Translations under genes and position numbers: made by a program
Notes under the pieces: model-generated
The model's database searches: none
The model's input: only the letters and a program-made list of their open reading frames with translations
Told to the model about the DNA's origin: nothing
From: Pelomonas sp047654805
GTDB lineage: Bacteria > Pseudomonadota > Gammaproteobacteria > Burkholderiales > Burkholderiaceae_C
Assembly: GCF_047654805.1 (NCBI RefSeq)
Contig: NZ_JASGIV010000001.1
Coordinates: 2,294,001-2,358,000 of the forward strand
Length of the DNA: 64,000 bases
Direction of reading: 5' to 3'
Shown here: piece by piece, positions 26,239 through 33,115 of the stretch
How positions within the stretch are numbered: the first letter of the stretch is position 1
Layout of the letters: the number at the start of each line of letters is the position of its first letter

Positions 26239-27858
26239 GTCAGGCCTGCAAAACGCCTGGAACCCGCATGAACACTGGCATTGCGGGTGATCGCCGATAG
26301 TCCGAACTCCCAGTTTGCGTTGCAATGACGCGCAGTTCCTGGGAGTTTGGAGACCACCGCCGATGGCCACCGACGACTTCTTCCGCGCGCGCCTGGAGCA
26401 AATGATCGACATGCGCCACGCGCTGGCGGTGCTGGCCACGCGCATGCCGTGGGCGCAGATCGAGGCGTCGCTGGCGCCGCTGTTCGCGCACCAGGATCGC
26501 TCCGGCCGTGTGATCGAGGACACCGACCTGTTCGGCCCGACACTGGCGGTGGCCGGAGCCGGCGTGAGCCAGCGTGGCCGCCCACGGCTGCCGATCCGGC
26601 TGATGGTGGCGCTGCTGTACTTGAAGCACGCCTATGGCGAGAGCGACGAGTCGGTGGTCGAGCGCTGGGCCCAGGACGTGTACTTCCAGTTCTTCAGCGG
26701 ACAGGTGTACTTCGAACCGCGGCTGCCCTGCGACGCGACGCAGATCGGGCGCTTCCGGCGGGTGCTCGGCGAGGCCGGCGTGGAGCAGTTGCTGAAGTCC
26801 ACGATCGAGGCGGCCGTGGGCATGAAGGCGATCCGGCCCGCGGAGTTCGAGCGCGTGATCGTCGACAGCACGGTGCAGGAGAAGGCCATCGCTCACCCGA
26901 CCGACAGCCGGCTGCTGGAGGTGGCGCGCGAGAAGATCGCGCGGCTGGCGCAGCGCGCGGGCTTGCAGCTCAAGCAGACGCATCAGCGCGAGGGCAAGAC
27001 GCTGCGCCGGCGCGCGGCCGGCTATGCCCACGCCAAGCAGTTCAAGCGCTTGAAGCGCGTGCTGCGCCGCCAGCGAACGATCCTCGGGGCGCTGCTGCGC
27101 GACGTGCAGCGCAAGATGGTGACGCTGCCGCAGCAGGCCCAGGATCAGCTGAACATCTGGCTGCAGCGGGCCGAGCGCATCCGCACACAGCGTCCGCACG
27201 ACAAGGGCAAGCTCTACGCCTTGCACGCGCCGGAGGCGGAGTGCATCGGCAAGGGCAAGGCCCGCCAACCCTACGAGTTCGGCTGCAAGGTGAGCCTGGC
27301 GGTGACGCACAGGCAAGGCCTCATGGTGGGCGCCAGGAGCTTCCCCGGCAACCCGTTCGACGGCCACACCCTGGCCGCACAAATCGAGCAGACCACGGTG
27401 CTGCTGCAGGACCTCGGTGTGAAGCCCACGACGGCCATCGTCGATCTGGGCTACCGCGGCGTGGATCACGAGGTCGCGCCGGTGCAGGTGATCCATCGCG
27501 GCAAGCACAAGACGCTGACCAACACGCAGCGCCGCTGGCTGAAGCGTCGTCAGGCGATCGAGCCGGTGATCGGCCACACCAAGCACGACAACGGGATGCA
27601 TCGCTGCTGGCTCAAGGGCAGCGAGGGCGACGCCTTGCACGCTGTGCTGTGCGCGGCCGGCTTCAACATCCGCTGGCTGCTGCGTGCCATCGTGCGTCTG
27701 GGCCTGGCGGCCCTTCTCTTGTACTTGCGCAGCCTCGCTGCATTGGCCTGGCTGGCCCTGCATCGCTCCGCGACCGCCTCAGGCCGATCAACGGCCATCG
27801 ATCACCGGCTCGCCTTCACGCTGCGCTGAGTTGGTGGAATAGAAATTTGCAGGGCCGA
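26239..27858 (+). mobile_element. IS5-family element with large transposase (about 1620 bp)
   Basis: The ends are similar inverted repeats (left GTCAGGCCTGCAAA, right, reversed, TCGGCCCTGCAAA). It is bracketed by the direct repeat CTGAGTA (26232-26238 and 27859-27865), a probable 7-bp target duplication. It carries one transposase gene. The exact end could shift by one base. Confidence 0.85.
26363..27829 (+). CDS. IS5-family transposase (long form)
   Basis: 488 residues from ATG 26363-26365. The N-terminal domain is 'LPIRLMVALLYLKHAYGESD' with 'ERWAQDVYFQFFSGQVYF'. The DDE part has 'FERVIVDSTVQEKAIAHPTD' (first Asp), 'TTAIVDLGYRGVDHEVAPVQ' (second Asp) and 'RRQAIEPVIGHTKHDNGMHR' (Glu). The length and the insert between the first two acids match the long IS5-type transposases common in proteobacteria. 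Confidence 0.92.
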   Translation: MATDDFFRARLEQMIDMRHALAVLATRMPWAQIEASLAPLFAHQDRSGRVIEDTDLFGPTLAVAGAGVSQRGRPRLPIRLMVALLYLKHAYGESDESVVERWAQDVYFQFFSGQVYFEPRLPCDATQIGRFRRVLGEAGVEQLLKSTIEAAVGMKAIRPAEFERVIVDSTVQEKAIAHPTDSRLLEVAREKIARLAQRAGLQLKQTHQREGKTLRRRAAGYAHAKQFKRLKRVLRRQRTILGALLRDVQRKMVTLPQQAQDQLNIWLQRAERIRTQRPHDKGKLYALHAPEAECIGKGKARQPYEFGCKVSLAVTHRQGLMVGARSFPGNPFDGHTLAAQIEQTTVLLQDLGVKPTTAIVDLGYRGVDHEVAPVQVIHRGKHKTLTNTQRRWLKRRQAIEPVIGHTKHDNGMHRCWLKGSEGDALHAVLCAAGFNIRWLLRAIVRLGLAALLLYLRSLAALAWLALHRSATASGRSTAIDHRLAFTLR

Positions 27859-28066
27859 CTGAGTATTGAAGACTCGGACAGCCGAGGTGATCTGGAGCTC
27901 TCTTACTGGGTCTCGTGTAAGACCAAAGGCGGGACGTCGAGAATTGAAGCTACGCTCTCTCACACGGGGGGTGGGTGGCAGATCAAGTCGATTGAGTTGT
28001 TTGCCGAAGGCGTTCGGCATAACCTGCTCGCAGCGCCAGCTTCTTGATGCGGGCCTCGGGGGCCCG

Positions 28067-28090
28067 GGGGCAAGACTGGAGTCTTGCCCC
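28067..28090. terminator. Hairpin between two convergent genes
   Basis: A perfect 10-bp stem (GGGGCAAGAC / GTCTTGCCCC) with a TGGA loop lies between the split RHS-adjacent gene and brnA. There is no T-run, so termination is uncertain. Confidence 0.45.
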
Positions 28091-28108
28091 TGACGCCACC
28101 CGAAGCGG

Positions 28109-28360
28109 CTACCGCGCCGCCTCGATGAGCTCGATGTCCTTCTTGAGCAGCTCATTGACGAGCTGCCCGACCTCGATGCCGCGAGCCTTGGCGCGGGCGG
28201 CCAGGTAGTCCTGCACCTCGGCCTCCAGGTACACCGGCAGGCTGAGGCGGGCTCCGGCCTTGAAGAACTTGCCGCGCGTGCCCTTGGAGAAGTCGATCTC
28301 GGCGGGTATGTCGCCGTCGTTGCTGCTGCCGTGCGGATTGGCTTGCGTTCCCATGGTCAT
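28109..28360 (-). CDS. brnA: BrnA-type antitoxin
   Basis: 83 residues from ATG 28358-28360. The C-terminal half 'GARLSLPVYLEAEVQDYLAA' followed by 'RAKARGIEVGQLVNELLKKD' is a ribbon-helix-helix domain as in BrnA/CopG antitoxins. The N-terminal 'DFSKGTRGKFF' is the typical toxin-contacting stretch ('F..G.RGKF'). It lies 43 bases downstream of brnT, in the toxin-first order of BrnT-BrnA systems. Confidence 0.88.
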   Translation of the reverse strand: MTMGTQANPHGSSNDGDIPAEIDFSKGTRGKFFKAGARLSLPVYLEAEVQDYLAARAKARGIEVGQLVNELLKKDIELIEAAR

Positions 28361-28403
28361 CACCCTTTAGCTGCTGAAGCTGCTGCTTGATCTGCCGAGC
28401 CGC

Positions 28404-28730
28404 TCACCGCGGCTCATCCTCGTACTGCCGGCGTTCGGCTCGTGTGGCCTCGCGCGCCGAAATGATCCTCACCCTGGCACTGGCCGGCCCCGTGGCGGTG
28501 TAGGTGTGTGACACCGCCAGCAGCTTGGCGCTGCTGTCCATGCCGAGGGTGAACCAACGTTCCTCGAACTCGCTGTGCGCCTCGTCGAAGACCGTGAGGG
28601 CCAGCGCGTCCGCAAACACGCTGGCCGCCTGCGCAAAAGCCACCCCGTGCTTGGCCAGGTTCGAGGCGGCCTTGGCCGGGTCCCATGCGAACTCCAGCTC
28701 GGCGCTGCTGCCTTCTGCGCCACCTTCCAT
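28404..28730 (-). CDS. brnT: BrnT-family toxin (ribonuclease)
   Basis: 108 residues from ATG 28728-28730 (a TTG two codons upstream is also possible). The family hallmarks are intact: 'FAWDPAKAASNLAKHGVAFA', 'FEERWFTLGMDSSAKLLAVS' and 'RVRIISAREATRAERRQYE'. BrnT is a RelE-fold RNase that blocks translation and is neutralised by BrnA. It follows the XRE gene stop by two bases, forming a three-gene cassette. Confidence 0.92.
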   Translation of the reverse strand: MEGGAEGSSAELEFAWDPAKAASNLAKHGVAFAQAASVFADALALTVFDEAHSEFEERWFTLGMDSSAKLLAVSHTYTATGPASARVRIISAREATRAERRQYEDEPR

Positions 28731-28732
28731 GC

Positions 28733-29182
28733 TCAAGCTCGGCTCTCCGCCTTGCGCTTGAGCTGCCCGCGCTCGATGAAAGCATCGATGACCTGAAGCA
28801 CCTGGCGCTTCTCGGCCACGTCCAGCTTCTCGATGGCCAGGAGGCGCCGGCGCAGCCGGCTGTCACCCTCTTGCTTGACCAGCCGGCGCTTGGCGCCGCG
28901 CCCGAAAAGCTCATCGATCGTCACGCCCAGCGCGGTGGCGATCTGCGGCAGCAGGTTGGCCGGCGGCGTGGACTGCGGGCTCTCGTAGTAGGCCACCATG
29001 CGCTGGGAGATGCCCAGCTCGGCGGCCAGCTCGATCTGCGTGAACCCGGCCGCCTTGCGAAGGCTGGCCAGGCGAGCCCCAAAACTCAACTCTTCCTCGG
29101 CGGCGGTGCCGCTTGCGATGCGCTTGCCCATCGGAGACCACTCCATGCGATGGGCGCCATCTTGGGTGCTGGGAAGCTGCAT
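28733..29182 (-). CDS. XRE-family helix-turn-helix regulator
   Basis: 149 residues from ATG 29180-29182 (starts at GTG 29203 or at later ATGs are possible). The HTH_3 domain is 'FGARLASLRKAAGFTQIELA' followed by 'AELGISQRMVAYYES'. The C-terminal part is charged and helical ('KLDVAEKRQVLQVIDAFIER'). It is directly upstream of brnT and brnA, so it probably controls the cassette. The inverted repeat at 29201-29226 is its likely operator. Confidence 0.88.
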   Translation of the reverse strand: MQLPSTQDGAHRMEWSPMGKRIASGTAAEEELSFGARLASLRKAAGFTQIELAAELGISQRMVAYYESPQSTPPANLLPQIATALGVTIDELFGRGAKRRLVKQEGDSRLRRRLLAIEKLDVAEKRQVLQVIDAFIERGQLKRKAESRA

Positions 29183-29200
29183 CGGGAGGCCTCGGCTTGA

Positions 29201-29226
29201 CACATATACATCGTGTGTATAGTGTG
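29201..29226. promoter_or_regulatory. Probable operator between the XRE gene and the truncated primase gene
   Basis: TATAC-N7-GTATA (29205-29221) sits inside a longer, partly symmetric CACATATACA...TGTGTATAGTGTG. It lies about 20 bases upstream of the XRE start in a divergent spacer, the expected position for autoregulation. Confidence 0.5.
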
Positions 29227-29284
29227 CCGTCCTTCAGATTGTTTAGCAACCCAGCGTATAGCCGGGGCATACGGAGCAACGGTC

Positions 29285-29375
29285 ATGGCACGCATCCCCG
29301 AGGCAGAGATCGAGCGGCTAAAGGAGGCGGTGCCGGTGTCGCGCCTGGTCGAGGCCTCGGGCGTGGAGCTGAAGA
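29285..29375 (+). pseudogene. CHC2-type DNA primase, N-terminal remnant
   Basis: ATG 29285 starts 'MARIPEAEIERLKEAVPVSR' and continues 'LVEASGVELKR' before entering the IS5 element at 29376. This is the beginning of plasmid/ICE-type primases with a CHC2 zinc finger; the zinc finger and all later domains are missing. The remainder is not found right of the element, so the loss is a deletion, not a simple insertion. Confidence 0.72.
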
Positions 29376-30600
29376 GAGACCGCTGCATAACTTCCCCGAT
29401 GCGCAGTCCTGATGTGTGCGGTGCAATCGGGACATGGACAGCTTCTTCCTGATGGGTGCCAAGCCGTTGGTCCAGGACTCGCCGACGATGAAGTTGCACG
29501 AGTTGCTGGACTGGGCCGAGATCGCGCACAAGCTCAAGGGTCTGTACAAGCGCGAGGCCACGCATGGCGGCGGCCCCGAGCCCTATGCGCCGCTGGCGAT
29601 GTTCAAGCTGATGCTGCTGGGTCAGTGGCATGGCCTGTCGGACACGCAGCTGGAGCACGCACTGAAGGTGCGCCTGGACTTCATGGTGTTCACCGGCTTC
29701 GAGCCGGGTGAGGGCAGCTTCCCCGACGCCACGACGATCTGCCGCTTCCGCAACCGACTGGTGACGGCCAAGCTCGACCAGGTGCTGCTGCGCCGGATCA
29801 ATGTGCAACTCGAAGGCCAGGGGCTGAAGGTGGCGGGCAGCCGCGGCGCGATCATCGACGCCACCATCATCGAGAGCGCCGCGCACCCGAACCAGCATCT
29901 CGAAGTCGATGACGACGGCGAGGCCGACATGGTGGACAGTGCCGACGATGAGGCGCGCTGGGTCAAGAAGGGCAAGGACGCCTTCTTCGGTTACCGCGGC
30001 TACAGCGCGGTGGACACCGAGGACGGCTATGTCGAGCACGTCGAGGTGCATCCGGCCAACCAGGCCGAAGTGAACAAGCTGCCCGGCATCGTCGACGCGC
30101 TCGTCGAACAGGGCATCCAGCCCGAGGGTGTGCTGGCCGACAAGGGCTATGCCAGTGCCGCCAACCGCGAGTACCTCAAGGGCAAAGGCATCGGCGACCT
30201 GATCCAGTTCAAAGGCAGCCGCGGCAAACCGGTGCATCCCTTGCAGACGCAGATGAACAAGGCCATCGCCACATTGCGCTACAAGGTCGAGCAGGGCTTC
30301 GGCACGATGAAACGGCGCTTCCATCTGAGCCGGGCGCGGTACTTCGGGGCGGCCAAGACACAGGCGCAGATGGCCTGGGCGGCATTGGGCTTGAACCTGC
30401 TCAAGGCGATGAGGAAGCTGCACAGTGGGCGGCTGCAGCCCTGTCCGGGCAGTAGTCCGTCCTGAGGGGGCGAAGGCCCCAGGGAACGGGCTCAAAAAGC
30501 GTCAAAACGGCCCGAAAACTCGATCCTTATTGCGCATCTCGAAATCCGAGCTGGCCTGGCCGTTCGCCACTCCTTGCGACGTCAGTTATGCAGCGGTCTC
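29376..30600 (+). mobile_element. IS5-family element (1225 bp)
   Basis: Perfect 17-bp terminal inverted repeats (GAGACCGCTGCATAACT) lie at 29376-29392 and, reversed, 30584-30600. The flanks (GAAGA left, ATCTC right) do not match, so no target duplication remains. Unrelated truncated genes lie on the two sides. Confidence 0.92.
29434..30465 (+). CDS. IS5-family transposase
   Basis: 343 residues from ATG 29434. The N-terminal DUF772-like domain is 'PYAPLAMFKLMLLGQWHGLS' with 'FPDATTICRFRNRL'. The DDE residues are in 'RGAIIDATIIESAAHPNQHL', 'PEGVLADKGYASAANREYLK' and 'KVEQGFGTMKRRFHLSRARY'. It appears complete. Confidence 0.95.
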   Translation: MDSFFLMGAKPLVQDSPTMKLHELLDWAEIAHKLKGLYKREATHGGGPEPYAPLAMFKLMLLGQWHGLSDTQLEHALKVRLDFMVFTGFEPGEGSFPDATTICRFRNRLVTAKLDQVLLRRINVQLEGQGLKVAGSRGAIIDATIIESAAHPNQHLEVDDDGEADMVDSADDEARWVKKGKDAFFGYRGYSAVDTEDGYVEHVEVHPANQAEVNKLPGIVDALVEQGIQPEGVLADKGYASAANREYLKGKGIGDLIQFKGSRGKPVHPLQTQMNKAIATLRYKVEQGFGTMKRRFHLSRARYFGAAKTQAQMAWAALGLNLLKAMRKLHSGRLQPCPGSSPS

Positions 30601-30687
30601 ATCTCGTGCTTCATGCTGGTAGTTTCCTTCCTGCAGTGCCGCGATGACTGCCTTTTTGACTGCTTTGAAGCCTGTAGGCTCTGTCAT
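30586..30687 (-). pseudogene. Small TA-like gene, N-terminal 28 codons, cut by IS5
   Basis: Minus-strand ATG 30685-30687 with GAGGTGG upstream reads 'MTEPTGFKAVKKAVIAALQE' then 'GNYQHEAR', and then runs into the IS end, ending at TAA 30586. The sequence looks like the start of a short toxin-like protein seen in type II TA pairs, but I cannot name the family with certainty. A perfect palindrome lies at its promoter. Confidence 0.5.
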
Positions 30688-30700
30688 CTGCCACCTCTAG

Positions 30701-30720
30701 TGTACGACAAGTTTCGTACA
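30701..30720. promoter_or_regulatory. Palindromic operator TGTACGA-N6-TCGTACA
   Basis: Perfect 7-bp arms with a 6-base centre sit 13 bases upstream of the truncated minus-strand TA-like gene. The arrangement is typical of an autoregulated toxin-antitoxin promoter. No regulator gene for it remains in the window. Confidence 0.6.
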
Positions 30721-30917
30721 GATGTTGTTGATCGTGTCACCCGACACCAGTCTGGATGTAGCGCTAGGCGTCCGGCGCCGCCCTCCTGCACCGCCGCGCT
30801 GCCTGACACCGAGCAAACGGTCCAAATTTTGGGAAGATCGGTCCAGATGAAGGACCGACTTTCAGCCGTCAGGACCTTCATGCTGCAGAGCGATCTTGTG
30901 CCCCAAGGCGCAGCTGC

Positions 30918-31061
30918 CTAAGAGGCTTCAATGCTCGTTCCAATCGCTCCATGGCTTGCGCGATCCGGTCGGTAGCCACCGCATGAGAACAGCCCGAAGT
31001 AAACGCCGCCCATGAGCGCACCGCCAAGGAGCGCTATAGCGGGAACTGTTCTCAGGGTCAT
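30918..31061 (-). CDS. Possible small membrane-anchored protein
   Basis: 47 residues from ATG 31059-31061: 'MTLRTVPAIALLGGALMGGV' then 'YFGLFSCGGYRPDRASHG'. A single hydrophobic stretch with a Cys gives a lipoprotein-like look. There is no clear ribosome binding site and no known family. The surrounding 30721-31234 shows nothing else supportable. Confidence 0.3.
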   Translation of the reverse strand: MTLRTVPAIALLGGALMGGVYFGLFSCGGYRPDRASHGAIGTSIEAS

Positions 31062-31234
31062 GGTCCGGTGGTGGGGCGACGGATGGCTATGGAGTCTGCC
31101 ACTCATGCGGGAAGAGTTCTGCGATCCGGCTTGCCGGTTGTGTGGGGAGGCGCTCAAGCACGTCACGCAAAGACGCATGCGGGTCGTGCCGGCCGATCAT
31201 GAGCATCCGGCCTGGCCGCCTTGACGTTGAAAGA

Positions 31235-31798
31235 TCAGCGAGGAGCAGGACTCCCGTCCTTCATTCTTGTCACCATGTCGGTGAACACCAGTTGGCGCCT
31301 GCCATCGACCTCCTTGCTCCGAGTGCCAATCGGGTACTCGACGAGATTTGCGGGTCGCACCGTCCAAGCATCTCTGCGCGTTGGGCCTTCGATACTCGTG
31401 GTCACTTCCATGGCTCCACGCCAAATGCCGACCATGGCCAAGTCCGGGAGCAAGCTCTTGCAGCGTGGGTGGAACTCAGGATAGCGATCAAGCCTGACGT
31501 TCTCGTAGGCAGCGAGCAGAACGAAATACTTCGAGCCAATCTTGAGGGAGGGTGCAAATCCAAACTCAATGACCTGGCTGACCGTAGCACCTTTCGTTCC
31601 CTCGATCACTCGGCCCTTGTATCGAGCACCGCAGGACTCTCCATCCGCAGCGACTACTCGACCTTCGATGACTTCGACGACGGCAACGATGCGGGCCTCA
31701 GCGTAAAGCTCGCGCAACGGAATCGATGGTTCCGGCGACGCCGCCGCGTGGCTGGCGGCGGTCAGCGCTAGCAGCGCTGCGAGAACTTGATTGGTCAT
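31235..31798 (-). CDS. Hypothetical exported protein
   Basis: 187 residues from ATG 31796-31798. A signal peptide 'MTNQVLAALLALTAASHAAA' leads to a mostly beta-rich body ('IVAVVEVIEGRVVAADGESC', 'VIEFGFAPSLKIGSKYFVLL') with two Cys that could form a disulfide. It probably acts in the periplasm. The family is not recognised. It is lower in GC than the backbone. Confidence 0.55.
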   Translation of the reverse strand: MTNQVLAALLALTAASHAAASPEPSIPLRELYAEARIVAVVEVIEGRVVAADGESCGARYKGRVIEGTKGATVSQVIEFGFAPSLKIGSKYFVLLAAYENVRLDRYPEFHPRCKSLLPDLAMVGIWRGAMEVTTSIEGPTRRDAWTVRPANLVEYPIGTRSKEVDGRRQLVFTDMVTRMKDGSPAPR

Positions 31799-31917
31799 GC
31801 GGCTAGTGTCCAACGATGCGGCAGCAGCTCCTCGTTGCTCGTGGGGACTAGGCTCGTATGCTCCTTGCCGATCATCAAGATGGGCAGACTGGATGCTCAC
31901 GGCCTGACAATCGGTCC

Positions 31918-32466
31918 ATGCGCCTGATTGACCGCTTCCTACCGCACCACCAGTTCGCGGAGGAGCACAGCCGTTTCATCCCAGCCTCACCGGCACGGGT
32001 GCTCGATGTCCTCGGCCGTCCTGACGTGGTCGACGACCCGATCGCACGCAGCTTGATCGCGCTGCGCGAGATGCCGAACCGGCTGGCCGGTCGACTGGGG
32101 TTTGCGTCCAACCTCCGGCACCGCCCCGCGTTCGGTATCGCCAACTTCACCTTCCTGGGCAGGGATGGCCAGCATGAACTGGCTTACGGCCTGGCGGGTC
32201 GCTTCTGGCAATCGGACTACGGGCTCGTCGAGGTTCACGACGCGGCCGCCTTCGACGCTCTGGATTCAGCGGGAATTGCGAAGCTGGTGTTGAACTTCAC
32301 GGCCGAACCGGAAGGTGCCGGGGCACGGCTGACGACGCGTACGCGCGTCTGGTGTGGCGATGACGAAGTGCTTCGTCGTTTTCGGCTTTACTGGCTCCTG
32401 ATCAGGCCGGCGAGTGGACTGATTCGCCGGCGTCTGCTGAAACGCGCGCACGACGCGGCGCTCTAG
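31918..32466 (+). CDS. SRPBCC/DUF2867-like protein
   Basis: 182 residues from ATG 31918. It opens 'MRLIDRFLPHHQFAEEHSRF'. Internal segments 'AFGIANFTFLGRDGQHELAY' and 'KLVLNFTAEPEGAGARLTTR', and the end 'RRFRLYWLLIRPASGLIRRR', match hypothetical proteins with a START/SRPBCC-like fold. These bind small hydrophobic ligands in other members. No partner gene is evident. Confidence 0.6.
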   Translation: MRLIDRFLPHHQFAEEHSRFIPASPARVLDVLGRPDVVDDPIARSLIALREMPNRLAGRLGFASNLRHRPAFGIANFTFLGRDGQHELAYGLAGRFWQSDYGLVEVHDAAAFDALDSAGIAKLVLNFTAEPEGAGARLTTRTRVWCGDDEVLRRFRLYWLLIRPASGLIRRRLLKRAHDAAL

Positions 32467-32573
32467 GGCTCCAGGGCGCTGCACTGTCGGGCGCTGCAGC
32501 GGCGCCTTGAACCGCCTCCCCTTCGCCGTCATGGCCCGTCTTGCCGCAGCCGTGCGGCCCGTGCGCCGCGCCA

Positions 32574-33005
32574 CTATCTTGCTGGGCCGGCGGGCGATTT
32601 CGCAGACCGGCTGCGAGACCCCGTCTGGGCCGAGGCCTTCTGCAGCAGCCTCTGGAACGACGGGCAGGCCATGTGCGATGGCGCGCGGCACACGGCCGCA
32701 TGGCGCAGCCCCTCGCTCATGACCCGCAGGCGCTGGATCGTCCGGTCGATCTCATCCGCCTTGGCCACCAGCATCTGGCGGTCGATGTCCAGCTGGCCAT
32801 CGGGCGAGAACATCCTTGCGATTTCGTCCAGCGACAAGCCGGCGCTGCGTCCCAGCGCGATCAGCGCGAGGCGCTCAAGGACGTTGGCGCCGAACACACG
32901 CCGGATCCCTTGACGCCCGACAGAAGCGATGAGGCCTTTTTCCTCGTAGAAGCGCAGCGTCGACGCAGTCAGCCCGGACCGTCTGACCACCTCTGAAATG
33001 TTCAT
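32574..33005 (-). CDS. MerR-family transcriptional regulator
   Basis: 143 residues from ATG 33003-33005. The MerR winged helix is 'MNISEVVRRSGLTASTLRFY' with 'EEKGLIASVGRQGIRRVF', followed by the dimerisation helix 'VAKADEIDRTIQRLRVMSEG'. Only two Cys are near the end ('VCRAPSHMAC'), so the SoxR C-x2-C-x-C-x5-C cluster is absent. It diverges from an MFS exporter gene and shares a palindromic operator with it, pointing to drug- or ligand-responsive control of export. Confidence 0.88.
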   Translation of the reverse strand: MNISEVVRRSGLTASTLRFYEEKGLIASVGRQGIRRVFGANVLERLALIALGRSAGLSLDEIARMFSPDGQLDIDRQMLVAKADEIDRTIQRLRVMSEGLRHAAVCRAPSHMACPSFQRLLQKASAQTGSRSRSAKSPAGPAR

Positions 33006-33015
33006 GGCGCACCCC

Positions 33016-33046
33016 TTGACCTCAAGTCGACTTGAGGTCGTATCTT
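33016..33046 (+). promoter_or_regulatory. MerR-type promoter with 22-bp perfect palindrome
   Basis: The -35 TTGACC (33016-33021) and -10 TATCTT (33041-33046) are 19 bases apart, the stretched spacing typical of MerR-activated promoters. Between them lies a perfect palindrome (33018-33039) with half-site GACCTCAAGTC, almost the SoxR box. It drives the plus-strand MFS gene. Confidence 0.8.
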
Positions 33047-33115
33047 GCCCGCAGTGGTACCGGTGCGCGCGTCGCGGCACCTGTACCTCCCTCAACTCTT
33101 GCCGGAGGTAGGGCC

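Larger units (their letters stand above)
26034..28047 (+). pseudogene. Small RHS-adjacent membrane protein, split by an IS5-family element
   Basis: The left part is 26034-26238 and the right part 27866-28047. Deleting 26239-27865 (the IS plus one 7-bp repeat) gives exactly 387 bases, one frame of 128 residues: an N-terminal membrane anchor ('LIASAVVAAILVLAVPGTYD'), then '..IIPWRLSIEDSDSRGDLE', then 'KGGTSRIEATLSHTGGGWQI'. The C-terminal half resembles the Coa1/Tim21-like fold. The start overlaps the RHS stop by 13 bases, so it could be the immunity partner of the RHS tip. That role is inferred; the Coa1-like resemblance is judged by eye. Confidence 0.75.
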
